A stretch of DNA of 64,000 nt from Dyadobacter sp. CECT 9275 (GTDB lineage Bacteria; Bacteroidota; Bacteroidia; Cytophagales; Spirosomataceae), in assembly GCF_907164905.1 (NCBI RefSeq), contig NZ_CAJRAF010000002.1, forward strand, positions 3,348,001-3,412,000. Direction: 5' to 3'. Position 1 is the first letter of the stretch, and each line of letters opens with the position of its first letter. Position numbers and translations under genes: made by a program. A model generated the notes under the pieces. It ran no database searches. It was given only the letters and a program-made list of their open reading frames with translations, and was not told where the DNA came from. Shown piece by piece: positions 1 through 10,157 of the stretch.

Positions 1-28
1 AGATTTAATCCTTTTATGCTTTCCTGAA

Positions 29-796
29 CTAAACGGCCGTGGAAGACAACTTTGCTCCAAGGTACTCTCTGTTTAGCCTGGCAATATTCTCTAGACTGAT
101 TTCCTTAGGGCATTCTGCTGAACACGCACCAGTGTTGGTACATGCACCAAAACCTTCGGCATCCATCTGTGCCACCATCTTCTCTGCCCGAATGGTACGC
201 TCTGCCTGTCCTTGTGGAAGCAGTGCGAGCTGGGAAACTTTGGCCGACACAAAAAGCATGGCAGACGCATTTTTACAAGCTGCAACACAAGCTCCGCAGC
301 CGATACATGCCGCAGCAGAAAATGCATCATCCGCAGCCTCCTTTGGAATAGGCAAGCTGTTGGCATCCTGAGCATTACCGGTGTTGACAGAGATAAACCC
401 TCCGGCTGCAATAATTCTATCGAAAGCATCACGGTTCACTACAAGATCTTTGATCACCGGAAATGCTCCTGCCCTCCAGGGCTCAACCACAATGGTATCT
501 CCATCGTTAAAAGATCGCATGTGTAACTGGCAAGTGGTTACACCCTGTAGCGGGCCATGCGGCTGTCCGTTGATGTACATTGAACACATCCCGCAAATAC
601 CCTCACGACAGTCGTGATCAAAAGCTACGGGTTCTTTGTTTCCTTCAACCAGCTGTTCGTTCAGGACGTCGAACATTTCCAGAAAGGACATATCAGGCGA
701 GATACCTTCCAGGTTATAATTCTCAAAATTCCCTGCTGTATTATTATTGCTTTGTCTCCACACTTTCAATGTAAGACGCATATTCCCTGCACTCAT
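29..796 (-). CDS. sdhB: Succinate dehydrogenase / fumarate reductase iron-sulfur subunit
   Basis: This is the electron-transfer subunit of complex II and carries electrons between the flavoprotein and the membrane cytochrome. The 255-residue protein shows the [2Fe-2S] cysteines C63, C68, C71 and C89 in the N-terminal ferredoxin domain. A second group, C164-x2-C167-x2-C170-x3-C174, and a third, C219-x5-C225-x3-C229, would hold the [4Fe-4S] and [3Fe-4S] clusters. It is the last gene of an sdhC-sdhA-sdhB operon, 70 bases after sdhA. The ATG at 796 is used here; the in-frame ATG at 781 (MRLTLKVW) is a reasonable alternative. Family assignment is secure; the physiological direction (oxidase or reductase) cannot be read from sequence. 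Confidence 0.96.
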   Translation of the reverse strand: MSAGNMRLTLKVWRQSNNNTAGNFENYNLEGISPDMSFLEMFDVLNEQLVEGNKEPVAFDHDCREGICGMCSMYINGQPHGPLQGVTTCQLHMRSFNDGDTIVVEPWRAGAFPVIKDLVVNRDAFDRIIAAGGFISVNTGNAQDANSLPIPKEAADDAFSAAACIGCGACVAACKNASAMLFVSAKVSQLALLPQGQAERTIRAEKMVAQMDAEGFGACTNTGACSAECPKEISLENIARLNREYLGAKLSSTAV

Positions 797-866
797 TGTT
801 GTAATAGTTAATGATTATCAATTAACCGATATAATAGGAAAAACTTCCGGCCTGTGCCAGAAGTAA

Positions 867-2855
867 TTATTTATAACTACGCTGTGCTATTTTGATGTTG
901 TCATACACAAGTTCTTCTTTATGAAGCTCCCATTTTTCAACACCTAAATGTTCCCATGCCGCCACATAACGATAATTTTCATCATCACGTAGTGCTTCTC
1001 CTTCCTCCGTCTGATACTCCTCACGGAAATGGCCTCCGCACGATTCATTGCGGTTTAAGGCATCAATACACATCAGCTCTCCCAGTTCTATAAAGTCGGC
1101 AACGCGGTTGGCTTTGTCGAGTTCAGGATTAAACTCATTGATCTGCCCCATTACCCGCAGGTCGCTCCAGAACTCCTTCCGAAGCGCACGGATTTCAAGA
1201 ATTGCTTCTTTCAAGCCTTTTTCATTCCTGGCCATTCCGCATTTTTCCCACATGATCTTGCCCAAACGGCGGTGAAACAACTCAGGAGAGGTATTTCCCT
1301 TTATGCCGATGAGCGTTTCGATTCGTTCCTTCACTTCCCGCTCCACTTTCACAAACTCTTCGTGATCTGTAGATATTTTACCGGTCCGGATCTCATTGGC
1401 AAGATAAGCACCAATGGTATAAGGTATGACGAAATATCCATCTGCCAATCCCTGCATCAACGCTGAAGCACCCAGGCGGTTGGCTCCATGATCCGAGAAA
1501 TTTGCTTCTCCCAGCGCATAAAGACCAGGAACTGTTGTCATCAGATTATAATCAACCCAAAGCCCGCCCATGGTATAGTGTACCGCCGGATAGATACGCA
1601 TAGGCACCTCATAAGGATCTTCTCCTGTGATTTGCTTATACATATCGAAAAGGTTGCCGTATTTTTCTTTTACAACCGCCTTTCCCCATTTGATAATATC
1701 TTCGGGAGAGGCATCGTGGATGTTGTTTTTATTTGCTTCTCCTTTTCCGTAACGTTCAATTGCAGCGGAATAATCCAGATAAACGGCCAGACGCGATGAT
1801 CCCACCCCATAGCCCGCGTCACAACGTTCCTTGGCAGCGCGTGATGCTATATCACGCGGAACCAGGTTACCAAAAGCCGGATAGCGGCGTTCCAGATAGT
1901 AGTCGCGCTCTTCTTCTGGTATATCGTTGGGGTTACGGGTATCATTTTGTTTTTTGGGCACCCATATTCTCCCGTCATTTCTCAAAGATTCGGACATCAA
2001 AGTCAGTTTCGACTGATGCTCTCCTGATACCGGGATACACGTCGGGTGAATTTGCGTAAAGCAGGGGTTTCCAAAAAAGGCACCCCTTTTGTGCGCTTTC
2101 CAGGCGGCAGTCACATTACTTCCCATTGCATTGGTAGAGAGGTAAAACACGTTTCCGTATCCCCCCGAACAAAGCAAAACCGCATGCCCCGAATGTCTTT
2201 CCAGTTCCCCCGTAATAAGGTTACGGGCAATAATACCGCGGCATTTACCGTCGATATTGACTACATCCAGCATTTCGTGGCGGTTGTACATTTTGATCGT
2301 ACCCATGCCCACCTGCCGTTGCAAGCCCGAGTATGCTCCCAGCAACAACTGCTGGCCGGTTTGTCCTGCCGCGTAAAAGGTCCGTTGCACCTGAGTTCCT
2401 CCAAACGACCGGTTGGACAACAACCCGCCGTACTCCCTGGCAAATGGTACTCCTGCAGCCACACACTGATCAATAATATTTCCTGATACCTCGGCAAGAC
2501 GGTGTACGTTACCTTCTCTTGCGCGGTAATCACCTCCCTTTATGGTATCATAAAAAAGACGGTAAACCGAGTCTCCGTCATTCTGGTAATTTTTAGCAGC
2601 ATTTATCCCTCCCTGAGCAGCAATAGAGTGTGCCCGACGGGGAGAATCCTGGAAGCAAAAAGCCTTTACCTTATATCCTAATTCGGCCAGTGTGGCAGCA
2701 GCAGAAGCTCCGGCAAGGCCTGTTCCTACTACAATTATCTCAAGGTTACGTTTATTGGCTGGATTTACGAGAGGTACTGAAGACCGGTATTTACTCCATT
2801 TGGTTTCCAGTGGTCCCTGGGGTATTTTGGCATCCAGACGAGGTGACGTTGCCAT
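867..2855 (-). CDS. sdhA: Succinate dehydrogenase / fumarate reductase flavoprotein subunit
   Basis: This is the FAD-bearing catalytic subunit that interconverts succinate and fumarate on the cytoplasmic face of complex II. The 662-residue protein has the dinucleotide fold motif [18 protein letters not shown] near residues 44-61, the flavin-attachment context [14 protein letters not shown] near residues 76-89, and the substrate-site segment [10 protein letters not shown] near residue 427. The length suits the larger flavoproteins that accompany B-type (single five-helix cytochrome) enzymes. It lies between sdhC and sdhB, with about 96 bases to sdhC, and all three genes share the strand, so co-transcription is likely. 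Confidence 0.97.
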   Translation of the reverse strand: MATSPRLDAKIPQGPLETKWSKYRSSVPLVNPANKRNLEIIVVGTGLAGASAAATLAELGYKVKAFCFQDSPRRAHSIAAQGGINAAKNYQNDGDSVYRLFYDTIKGGDYRAREGNVHRLAEVSGNIIDQCVAAGVPFAREYGGLLSNRSFGGTQVQRTFYAAGQTGQQLLLGAYSGLQRQVGMGTIKMYNRHEMLDVVNIDGKCRGIIARNLITGELERHSGHAVLLCSGGYGNVFYLSTNAMGSNVTAAWKAHKRGAFFGNPCFTQIHPTCIPVSGEHQSKLTLMSESLRNDGRIWVPKKQNDTRNPNDIPEEERDYYLERRYPAFGNLVPRDIASRAAKERCDAGYGVGSSRLAVYLDYSAAIERYGKGEANKNNIHDASPEDIIKWGKAVVKEKYGNLFDMYKQITGEDPYEVPMRIYPAVHYTMGGLWVDYNLMTTVPGLYALGEANFSDHGANRLGASALMQGLADGYFVIPYTIGAYLANEIRTGKISTDHEEFVKVEREVKERIETLIGIKGNTSPELFHRRLGKIMWEKCGMARNEKGLKEAILEIRALRKEFWSDLRVMGQINEFNPELDKANRVADFIELGELMCIDALNRNESCGGHFREEYQTEEGEALRDDENYRYVAAWEHLGVEKWELHKEELVYDNIKIAQRSYK

Positions 2856-2951
2856 ATATGTTTTAATGATTTAATTAATCCAAAAAATAAGATTCAAACA
2901 CATCTTAAGGCCAGCCGTTTCATTTGATATAACACGAAAAGCCGAAAGAAT

Positions 2952-3632
2952 TTACTTTACCCATCCCAGATACATGGAGATTGGCATCAAAGCAAAAAGA
3001 ATAGGAATCACTATTGAAAAAGCAACCCCCAGAAAACTGATTAACCCGTTGTATTTTACGTGATTGAGACCCAGTGACTGGAAAGCACTTTTAAAACCGT
3101 GCAAAAGATGCCAGAACAATGAAAAACAACCGGCCACATACACCAGCACCACCCATTCGCTCTGAAATGTCTCTAGCATCCTTTGGTAAAGATTGATTTC
3201 CTCACCGGTAGCAAATTGATGGGAACGATTGGGAATCCAGAAATGTGATGTATGGATAACCAGGAAGATCAGGATCAGCGTTCCCAGCAAACCCATGCTG
3301 CGGGAGTACCAGGTACTGTTAGCAGAAGATTTGGTGACGGCATATTTAACCGGACGTGCATCATGATTGGTTTTGGTAAGCCATAACCCATCCGCAATGT
3401 GTACCAGAAAACCCAGTACGAGCCCGATTTCCAGCGTACGAATAATAGGGTTGGTACCCATGAAATGCCCCCAATGCGTAAATGTTTCACCATTGTCATT
3501 GTAAAAAATCATTGCATTAATGGTGGCATGAATGACCAGAAAGCTTATCAGAAAAATTCCCGTAAGAGCCATCAGAAGTTTCTTACCAATGGAGCTCGTT
3601 AACGTTTGTGTAAACCACGACATAGCAAACAT
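2952..3632 (-). CDS. sdhC: Succinate dehydrogenase cytochrome b subunit (B-type)
   Basis: This is the membrane anchor and haem/quinone-binding subunit of complex II. The 226-residue protein has five hydrophobic segments (about residues 16-37, 65-85, 108-128, 157-177 and 197-218) with histidines inside or next to them, as in the single-polypeptide cytochrome b558 of B-type enzymes. No separate sdhD is present, which agrees with that type. It is the first gene of the sdh operon. A close match to the Bacteroidota promoter lies 44 bases upstream. ATG at 3632 is used; the ATG at 3623 (MSWFTQTL) is equally possible. Confidence 0.94.
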   Translation of the reverse strand: MFAMSWFTQTLTSSIGKKLLMALTGIFLISFLVIHATINAMIFYNDNGETFTHWGHFMGTNPIIRTLEIGLVLGFLVHIADGLWLTKTNHDARPVKYAVTKSSANSTWYSRSMGLLGTLILIFLVIHTSHFWIPNRSHQFATGEEINLYQRMLETFQSEWVVLVYVAGCFSLFWHLLHGFKSAFQSLGLNHVKYNGLISFLGVAFSIVIPILFALMPISMYLGWVK

Positions 3633-3675
3633 CTATGATTTTAGTGCAAAAAAAAGAGGTATATTTAGAACCTTT

Positions 3676-3706
3676 CAAAGGTATAGCACAAACCTATGCG
3701 ACACAA
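3676..3706 (-). promoter_or_regulatory. Candidate Bacteroidota promoter of the sdhCAB operon
   Basis: Read on the minus strand, TTG (3706-3704) is followed after 20 bases by TACCTTTG (3683-3676). This fits the -33 TTG / -7 TAnnTTTG pattern of Bacteroidota. It predicts a transcript start about 35-40 bases before sdhC. Confidence 0.6.
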
Positions 3707-3993
3707 TAAAACAACATCATTTTTGCAGAAGGGTATATTATTTATAATCATTATTAAATACTCAAAAGATTTCACCGGCAGACCTCCTGAAGAAATCCGG
3801 GAAATATCAGGCTAAACCAATACCTTGTGACCCGAAACGATTAACTAACCGTAATGCACATTAATTTAGACGGTTTTTACGTTCTTGAAAAGAAGTTAAA
3901 ATGCCAGCCCAGTCGAGATCGGATTTAAGTTTAAGGAATGGCCTGGCATTCAGTATGGTATCCGTTTTAACCTCAATATCAGATTTTTAATAT
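3707..3993. other. Intergenic region between sdhC and the first T9SS gene
   Basis: These 287 bases separate the divergent sdh operon and the surface-protein gene. I see no open frame of substance, no strong hairpin and no exact TAnnTTTG element for the plus-strand gene. The stretch is AT-rich and presumably holds the plus-strand promoter and leader. Confidence 0.5.
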
Positions 3994-6879
3994 ATGCATT
4001 CTGATCTACGCTTTCAGCCGATAGTTCTGCTGCTGTTTGTTTTACTTGCCTCTTTCTCCGCACATGCGACGCACATCCGTGCCGGAGAAATTACTGCCAA
4101 ACGCATTTCAAGTACCGCGTTAACCTATGAAATAACGCTTACACTGTATTACGATATGCAGAACGGCCGGGACGCGGCCAATGCGGCAGATGACATCAAT
4201 TTTTACTTTGGCTCGGTAGGTCCAATTTCCGCACCCAGGCTACAGCCCATTCTGGATGTTGGAAACAATACCACCAAAAATGTTTATAAAACGATATATA
4301 CTTTCCCGTCACCTCAGGAATACAAGATCGCATTTACGGACGTAAACAGAAATAACAACATCTTAAATTTAAGTCCGGCTCCTACGCAGGTCATCAGCTT
4401 TTATGTACATTCCACTCTTGAGATCAATGCGAGCTTTGGCTTGAACCAAACTCCGGTTTTGCTCAATTCTCCTATCGATCTGGCGGCAGTGGGCCAGCGT
4501 TACATACACAACCCCGGTGCCTTTGATGCCGATGGAGACAGCCTCTCCTACCGGCTGGTGAATCCTCAGCAAAGCCTGAGCCAGGACGGAAGAGGTACCA
4601 ACATCCAGTATGTTGATCCCAACCAGATTGGCGCGCCGGGTAATACTGAGACAGGTACAAGCCCCGCCACATTCAGTATGGATCCCGTCACTGGGGACCT
4701 CGTATGGGATGCTCCCATGGTAAAAGGATACTACAACGTTGCGTTCGTCGTGGAGGAATGGAGGGATGGATTCCGAATCGGGCAGATCGTCAGGGATATG
4801 CAGATCATCGTCGAAGATGCGCGCAACGACAGGCCGGTGGTAAACCCCCTGCCAGATATATGCGTCGAGGCAGGTACGCTCATCAACCAACCCGTGGTAG
4901 CTACTGATAAAAACGGTGATAAACTTACGCTCACTTCGACTGGTGGTGTATATGAAAGTACCCTGATCAAACCCGCACTGGCCAAATTCACCGTGGCCAA
5001 CCAGGGCGCTCTCAATACCGTATCAGGTATATTCTCATGGCAAACAGGATGTGACCATATCAGGCAGGAACCATACGATGTCCTGTTCAAAGTCGAAGAT
5101 GCCGCAGCGCCCGGTACACCCAACCCCAGCCTCTTCCGAAAACTCGTGGACATGACTACCATGAACATCCGTGTGTTTGGACCTAAACCCCAGAATCTCA
5201 CCGGTGTGGCAGCAACAGATCCCGCAGGAACTGCATACAGGCTCACATGGGACCCCTACAAATGCCAGATCCCAGGAGCCCAGATCGTCATTTACAGGAA
5301 AGAAGGATGTACCAACATCCCCGAAGATGTCTGTATATCAGGAATCCCGGCAGGATACGGATATGACCAGGTCGCAAGGGTTGCCGTGGGACAAACCACC
5401 TATCTGGACAACAACAACGGAACAGGACTTAAAACCGGAGTTTCATACAGTTACAGGATCGTGGTCGAATTCCCCCGACCGGGTGCAAATATAAACGAGC
5501 CCGGAAGCCTGATAGGAGGAGGAGAAAGTATCGCTTCAGACGAGTTCTGTCTCAGCCTCCCGCTGGTAATGCCCGTCATCACCAATGTCACTGTCGATCA
5601 GACGCAGCAAACCACAGGAGAGATCACCATCAGGTGGACAAGGCCAACCGCACCGCCGGGGCTCCCCGCTCAGTACCGCCTCTTTAGGGCCGTAGGACAA
5701 AACGGAACAGCATTCACTCAGATCGCTGCCATCAGTACCAACCTGACCCCGGGAGCCCCAGATACCTTCTTTGTCGACAAAGGACTCAATACTGTAGCAA
5801 ATGCCTACAATTACCGCATCGAATATTATTACACACAGAACAACACTCTCGTTAAACTCGATGTAACCGAACCCGCCAGCAGCGTAAGGCTCCAGCAGGG
5901 CTCCGCACTACCCAACAGCATCAGGCTCAACTGGGCTGCCATTGTACCATGGAGCAACAACAACCAGGTCCACAGGGTTTACAGAGAAGACAAAGCGAAC
6001 CCTGGCGTATTCAACAGGATTGCGGATGTGCCCGTACTGGGAAACCAGACTTTCACATACACAGACGACGGTACCGATAAATATGCCGCTGACGGGGTCA
6101 TCAACGTGCCCATTTCTACTCAGCTTTCCTATTGCTACAAAGTGGAAACCGTCGGCTCCTACAACAACTCACAGATCAAACCCGATATCCTATACAATTT
6201 CTCTCAGATCATCTGTGTTTCGGCTTCTGATACCACAAAACCATGTCCACCAGTGCTCGCCATTGACCTGATCGACTGCGCTACGCTGGAACCAGATGCT
6301 TTCTGTAACATGCTTTCTTTTACAAACAACCTCTCATGGACATACCCCCAGCAGGTAGGAGGTAAAGATTGTGACCCCAATATTGCTGCATACAATATCT
6401 ATTATGCCAGGTATGACTCTGATACACCAACACTGCTCACTAAAATAACTACACCACCGGCGCCTCTGGCTACAACCTACGCACACGAAGGACTTAAATC
6501 CTTTGCAGGTTGTTATTACGTCACAGCGCTCAATGGGTTTGGTACCGAAAGTGCTCCAAGCAATACAGTATGTAAGGACAACTGCCCCATGTTTGTGCTT
6601 CCTAACGTATTCACTCCTAACGGCGACGGAAAAAATGATGTATTCCAGCCCCTGGAATGCCCCGCTTTCGTGCAGGCACTCGAATTTAAAGTATTCAACA
6701 GATGGGGCGCCCAGGTGTTTGACACAAAAGATGTCAACGTCAACTGGAACGGCAAAACAAACGCAGGTAAAGAACTCGCAGCAGGGCAGTACTACTACGA
6801 AGCTGCAGTTACTTTTGAAGCATCCAAAAAAGATAATAAACCATACATTATTAAAGGATGGGTACAGATTATTAGATAA
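3994..6879 (+). CDS. T9SS type B sorted surface protein, copy 1
   Basis: This is a large exported protein predicted to be displayed on or released from the cell surface by the type IX secretion system. A signal peptide (residues 1-25, hydrophobic core LLLFVLLASF, cleavage near AHA-THIRAG) is followed by an N-terminal domain starting THIRAGEITAKRIS. A cadherin-like segment follows around residues 150-280 (FDADGDSLSY), then fibronectin-III-like stretches from about 390 to 840. The C-terminal ~90 residues carry VLPNVFTPNGDGKNDVF, FNRWG, W-N-G and YYYE, which are hallmarks of the gliding-motility-associated type B sorting domain. No catalytic motif is visible, so adhesion or matrix function is only a guess. 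The gene is followed in tandem by a near-identical paralogue. Confidence 0.9.
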   Translation: MHSDLRFQPIVLLLFVLLASFSAHATHIRAGEITAKRISSTALTYEITLTLYYDMQNGRDAANAADDINFYFGSVGPISAPRLQPILDVGNNTTKNVYKTIYTFPSPQEYKIAFTDVNRNNNILNLSPAPTQVISFYVHSTLEINASFGLNQTPVLLNSPIDLAAVGQRYIHNPGAFDADGDSLSYRLVNPQQSLSQDGRGTNIQYVDPNQIGAPGNTETGTSPATFSMDPVTGDLVWDAPMVKGYYNVAFVVEEWRDGFRIGQIVRDMQIIVEDARNDRPVVNPLPDICVEAGTLINQPVVATDKNGDKLTLTSTGGVYESTLIKPALAKFTVANQGALNTVSGIFSWQTGCDHIRQEPYDVLFKVEDAAAPGTPNPSLFRKLVDMTTMNIRVFGPKPQNLTGVAATDPAGTAYRLTWDPYKCQIPGAQIVIYRKEGCTNIPEDVCISGIPAGYGYDQVARVAVGQTTYLDNNNGTGLKTGVSYSYRIVVEFPRPGANINEPGSLIGGGESIASDEFCLSLPLVMPVITNVTVDQTQQTTGEITIRWTRPTAPPGLPAQYRLFRAVGQNGTAFTQIAAISTNLTPGAPDTFFVDKGLNTVANAYNYRIEYYYTQNNTLVKLDVTEPASSVRLQQGSALPNSIRLNWAAIVPWSNNNQVHRVYREDKANPGVFNRIADVPVLGNQTFTYTDDGTDKYAADGVINVPISTQLSYCYKVETVGSYNNSQIKPDILYNFSQIICVSASDTTKPCPPVLAIDLIDCATLEPDAFCNMLSFTNNLSWTYPQQVGGKDCDPNIAAYNIYYARYDSDTPTLLTKITTPPAPLATTYAHEGLKSFAGCYYVTALNGFGTESAPSNTVCKDNCPMFVLPNVFTPNGDGKNDVFQPLECPAFVQALEFKVFNRWGAQVFDTKDVNVNWNGKTNAGKELAAGQYYYEAAVTFEASKKDNKPYIIKGWVQIIR
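4438..4550 (+). repeat. Short shared tract, copy 1 of T9SS paralogues
   Basis: This tract matches 7614-7726 with one substitution (4479 T against C). It ends abruptly at a block of about 64 bases that is strongly diverged and 3 bases different in length between the two genes. Confidence 0.85.
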
Positions 6880-6882
6880 ATG
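4615..6882 (+). repeat. Long direct repeat, copy 1
   Basis: The block matches 7788-10055 at a constant offset of 3173 bases. From 4615 to 6424 I found no difference between the copies (about 1.8 kb). From 6425 on I count about eight single-base differences, all but one silent (6425 C/A gives Thr/Lys). Identity ends two bases after the stop codon. Confidence 0.92.
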
Positions 6883-6970
6883 ACAGCCTCTTTCACCTGT
6901 CCTATCATTTGATTTTTCACCAGAAATCAAACACTATCCTTATATTGCTCTGTGTTTTAGCAAATTCTGT

Positions 6971-7009
6971 ATCCTCCAAAGGAAATTGAACAAATTTCTT
7001 TTGGAGGAT
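6971..7009. terminator. Hairpin downstream of T9SS copy 1
   Basis: An inverted repeat of about 17 bases (ATCCTCCAAAGGAAATT pairing with AAATTTCTTTTGGAGGAT, with one G-T pair) forms a strong hairpin with a very short loop. A clear T-run is missing after it, so termination is plausible but not typical. Confidence 0.45.
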
Positions 7010-7175
7010 TGTGGATATTATCCCCATAACACACATTTTTAGTTAAATTTTCGTTGAATGAATGATTGGGGAGCGGGGCTCTACCTCGTTTTTTTGATCG
7101 TCCGATTTCAGAAATAAGTGTGATTCGATGTGGGAATCCGGTCAGGGCCTCTATCTTAAAAGTAACTCATCATCT

Positions 7176-10052
7176 ATGCGGTCTGTTTTACAATATTTGT
7201 TTTTCGCCTTCTCTATTTTATTGCTGCACGGATTTGAAGCACGGGCTACACACATCCGTGCCGGAGAAATTACGGCCCGCCGTATTTCGGCCTCTGCATT
7301 AACCTACGAAATTAAACTTACTGCATATTTCGATATGCAGAACGGGGAAGGTGCGGCAAATGCACAAAACGACGTTGACTTTTTCATAGGAACCACCGGC
7401 CCCATAAAAGCTCCCCGGGTCCAGATCGTTAACATTGGAAATAATACCACACAGAATACTTACATCATTAACTATACTTTCCCCTCTGCAGGAAGGTTCC
7501 GTATTTCTTTCGAAGAAGATAATCGCAATAACAATATCCTTAATATCGGCCCTCCGCCAACGCAAAATCTCAATTTCTACGTGAGCACTACCATTGAGAT
7601 CAATGCAACCCTGGGCTTGAACCAAACTCCGGTTTTGCTCAATTCTCCTATCGACCTGGCGGCAGTGGGCCAGCGTTACATACACAACCCCGGTGCCTTT
7701 GATGCCGATGGAGACAGCCTCTCCTATAAACTATTTATCCCTCAGAGAGGTACTGCCAATGGGGCTGGTATCAATCTCCAGTACGTGGATCCCAACCAGA
7801 TTGGCGCGCCGGGTAATACTGAGACAGGTACAAGCCCCGCCACATTCAGTATGGATCCCGTCACTGGGGACCTCGTATGGGATGCTCCCATGGTAAAAGG
7901 ATACTACAACGTTGCGTTCGTCGTGGAGGAATGGAGGGATGGATTCCGAATCGGGCAGATCGTCAGGGATATGCAGATCATCGTCGAAGATGCGCGCAAC
8001 GACAGGCCGGTGGTAAACCCCCTGCCAGATATATGCGTCGAGGCAGGTACGCTCATCAACCAACCCGTGGTAGCTACTGATAAAAACGGTGATAAACTTA
8101 CGCTCACTTCGACTGGTGGTGTATATGAAAGTACCCTGATCAAACCCGCACTGGCCAAATTCACCGTGGCCAACCAGGGCGCTCTCAATACCGTATCAGG
8201 TATATTCTCATGGCAAACAGGATGTGACCATATCAGGCAGGAACCATACGATGTCCTGTTCAAAGTCGAAGATGCCGCAGCGCCCGGTACACCCAACCCC
8301 AGCCTCTTCCGAAAACTCGTGGACATGACTACCATGAACATCCGTGTGTTTGGACCTAAACCCCAGAATCTCACCGGTGTGGCAGCAACAGATCCCGCAG
8401 GAACTGCATACAGGCTCACATGGGACCCCTACAAATGCCAGATCCCAGGAGCCCAGATCGTCATTTACAGGAAAGAAGGATGTACCAACATCCCCGAAGA
8501 TGTCTGTATATCAGGAATCCCGGCAGGATACGGATATGACCAGGTCGCAAGGGTTGCCGTGGGACAAACCACCTATCTGGACAACAACAACGGAACAGGA
8601 CTTAAAACCGGAGTTTCATACAGTTACAGGATCGTGGTCGAATTCCCCCGACCGGGTGCAAATATAAACGAGCCCGGAAGCCTGATAGGAGGAGGAGAAA
8701 GTATCGCTTCAGACGAGTTCTGTCTCAGCCTCCCGCTGGTAATGCCCGTCATCACCAATGTCACTGTCGATCAGACGCAGCAAACCACAGGAGAGATCAC
8801 CATCAGGTGGACAAGGCCAACCGCACCGCCGGGGCTCCCCGCTCAGTACCGCCTCTTTAGGGCCGTAGGACAAAACGGAACAGCATTCACTCAGATCGCT
8901 GCCATCAGTACCAACCTGACCCCGGGAGCCCCAGATACCTTCTTTGTCGACAAAGGACTCAATACTGTAGCAAATGCCTACAATTACCGCATCGAATATT
9001 ATTACACACAGAACAACACTCTCGTTAAACTCGATGTAACCGAACCCGCCAGCAGCGTAAGGCTCCAGCAGGGCTCCGCACTACCCAACAGCATCAGGCT
9101 CAACTGGGCTGCCATTGTACCATGGAGCAACAACAACCAGGTCCACAGGGTTTACAGAGAAGACAAAGCGAACCCTGGCGTATTCAACAGGATTGCGGAT
9201 GTGCCCGTACTGGGAAACCAGACTTTCACATACACAGACGACGGTACCGATAAATATGCCGCTGACGGGGTCATCAACGTGCCCATTTCTACTCAGCTTT
9301 CCTATTGCTACAAAGTGGAAACCGTCGGCTCCTACAACAACTCACAGATCAAACCCGATATCCTATACAATTTCTCTCAGATCATCTGTGTTTCGGCTTC
9401 TGATACCACAAAACCATGTCCACCAGTGCTCGCCATTGACCTGATCGACTGCGCTACGCTGGAACCAGATGCTTTCTGTAACATGCTTTCTTTTACAAAC
9501 AACCTCTCATGGACATACCCCCAGCAGGTAGGAGGTAAAGATTGTGACCCCAATATTGCTGCATACAATATCTATTATGCCAGGTATGACTCTGATAAAC
9601 CAACACTGCTCACTAAAATAACTACACCACCGGCGCCTCTGGCTACAACCTACGCACACGAAGGACTTAAATCCTTTGCAGGTTGTTATTACGTCACAGC
9701 GCTCAATGGGTTTGGTACTGAAAGTGCTCCAAGCAATACAGTATGCAAGGACAACTGCCCCATGTTTGTGCTTCCTAACGTATTCACTCCTAACGGTGAC
9801 GGAAAAAATGATGTGTTCCAGCCCCTGGAATGCCCCGCTTTCGTGCAGGCACTCGAATTTAAAGTATTCAACAGATGGGGTGCCCAGGTGTTTGACACCA
9901 AAGATGTGAACGTCAACTGGAACGGCAAAACAAACGCAGGTAAAGAACTCGCAGCAGGGCAGTACTACTACGAAGCTGCAGTTACTTTTGAAGCATCCAA
10001 AAAAGATAATAAACCATACATTATTAAAGGATGGGTACAGATTATTAGATAA
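7176..10052 (+). CDS. T9SS type B sorted surface protein, copy 2
   Basis: This is a tandem paralogue of the preceding gene with the same architecture: signal peptide, THIRAGEITARRIS domain, cadherin-like segment, fibronectin-III-like stretches and type B C-terminal sorting domain. The ATG at 7176 is chosen because it opens directly on a signal peptide (MRSVLQYLFFAFSILLL); the frame is open back to an ATG at 7128, which would place 16 polar residues first. The first ~140 residues differ considerably from copy 1, while the rest is almost the same at protein level (one Thr/Lys change after a short variable block). The product is 958 residues. The role is unknown beyond probable surface display. 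Confidence 0.9.
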   Translation: MRSVLQYLFFAFSILLLHGFEARATHIRAGEITARRISASALTYEIKLTAYFDMQNGEGAANAQNDVDFFIGTTGPIKAPRVQIVNIGNNTTQNTYIINYTFPSAGRFRISFEEDNRNNNILNIGPPPTQNLNFYVSTTIEINATLGLNQTPVLLNSPIDLAAVGQRYIHNPGAFDADGDSLSYKLFIPQRGTANGAGINLQYVDPNQIGAPGNTETGTSPATFSMDPVTGDLVWDAPMVKGYYNVAFVVEEWRDGFRIGQIVRDMQIIVEDARNDRPVVNPLPDICVEAGTLINQPVVATDKNGDKLTLTSTGGVYESTLIKPALAKFTVANQGALNTVSGIFSWQTGCDHIRQEPYDVLFKVEDAAAPGTPNPSLFRKLVDMTTMNIRVFGPKPQNLTGVAATDPAGTAYRLTWDPYKCQIPGAQIVIYRKEGCTNIPEDVCISGIPAGYGYDQVARVAVGQTTYLDNNNGTGLKTGVSYSYRIVVEFPRPGANINEPGSLIGGGESIASDEFCLSLPLVMPVITNVTVDQTQQTTGEITIRWTRPTAPPGLPAQYRLFRAVGQNGTAFTQIAAISTNLTPGAPDTFFVDKGLNTVANAYNYRIEYYYTQNNTLVKLDVTEPASSVRLQQGSALPNSIRLNWAAIVPWSNNNQVHRVYREDKANPGVFNRIADVPVLGNQTFTYTDDGTDKYAADGVINVPISTQLSYCYKVETVGSYNNSQIKPDILYNFSQIICVSASDTTKPCPPVLAIDLIDCATLEPDAFCNMLSFTNNLSWTYPQQVGGKDCDPNIAAYNIYYARYDSDKPTLLTKITTPPAPLATTYAHEGLKSFAGCYYVTALNGFGTESAPSNTVCKDNCPMFVLPNVFTPNGDGKNDVFQPLECPAFVQALEFKVFNRWGAQVFDTKDVNVNWNGKTNAGKELAAGQYYYEAAVTFEASKKDNKPYIIKGWVQIIR
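7614..7726 (+). repeat. Short shared tract, copy 2 of T9SS paralogues
   Basis: This is the counterpart of 4438-4550 at an offset of 3176 bases. The change to an offset of 3173 after the next ~60 bases marks a one-codon length difference in the variable block. Confidence 0.85.
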
Positions 10053-10055
10053 ATG
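7788..10055 (+). repeat. Long direct repeat, copy 2
   Basis: This is the counterpart of 4615-6882. The perfect tract covers 7788-9597; scattered third-position changes begin at 9598. The flanks before 7614 and after 10055 are unrelated or strongly diverged between copies. Confidence 0.92.
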
Positions 10056-10095
10056 TACATCGCTTTTTTCTTTCGAAAGCAAATGGTTTCTTTGT

Positions 10096-10121
10096 AGCCC
10101 GGTTTGAAAAAGCCGGGCTTC
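10096..10121 (+). terminator. Possible terminator after T9SS copy 2
   Basis: AGCCCGG pairs with CCGGGCT around a loop of about ten bases. The T-rich tail is weak (TCATGC), so this may be an inefficient terminator before fabD. Confidence 0.4.
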
Positions 10122-10157
10122 ATGCTTCCATGAACTTATTGTAAAACATAATCACCT

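Noticed and set aside
4369..4890. Long antisense frames inside both T9SS genes (also near 7731-8419 and 9507-10082)
   Set aside because: They are mirrored in both copies only because the DNA is duplicated, and have no plausible protein features.
3994..10055. Transposon or integrative element around the duplicated genes
   Set aside because: No transposase, integrase, terminal repeats or target-site duplication was seen; a local tandem duplication is enough.
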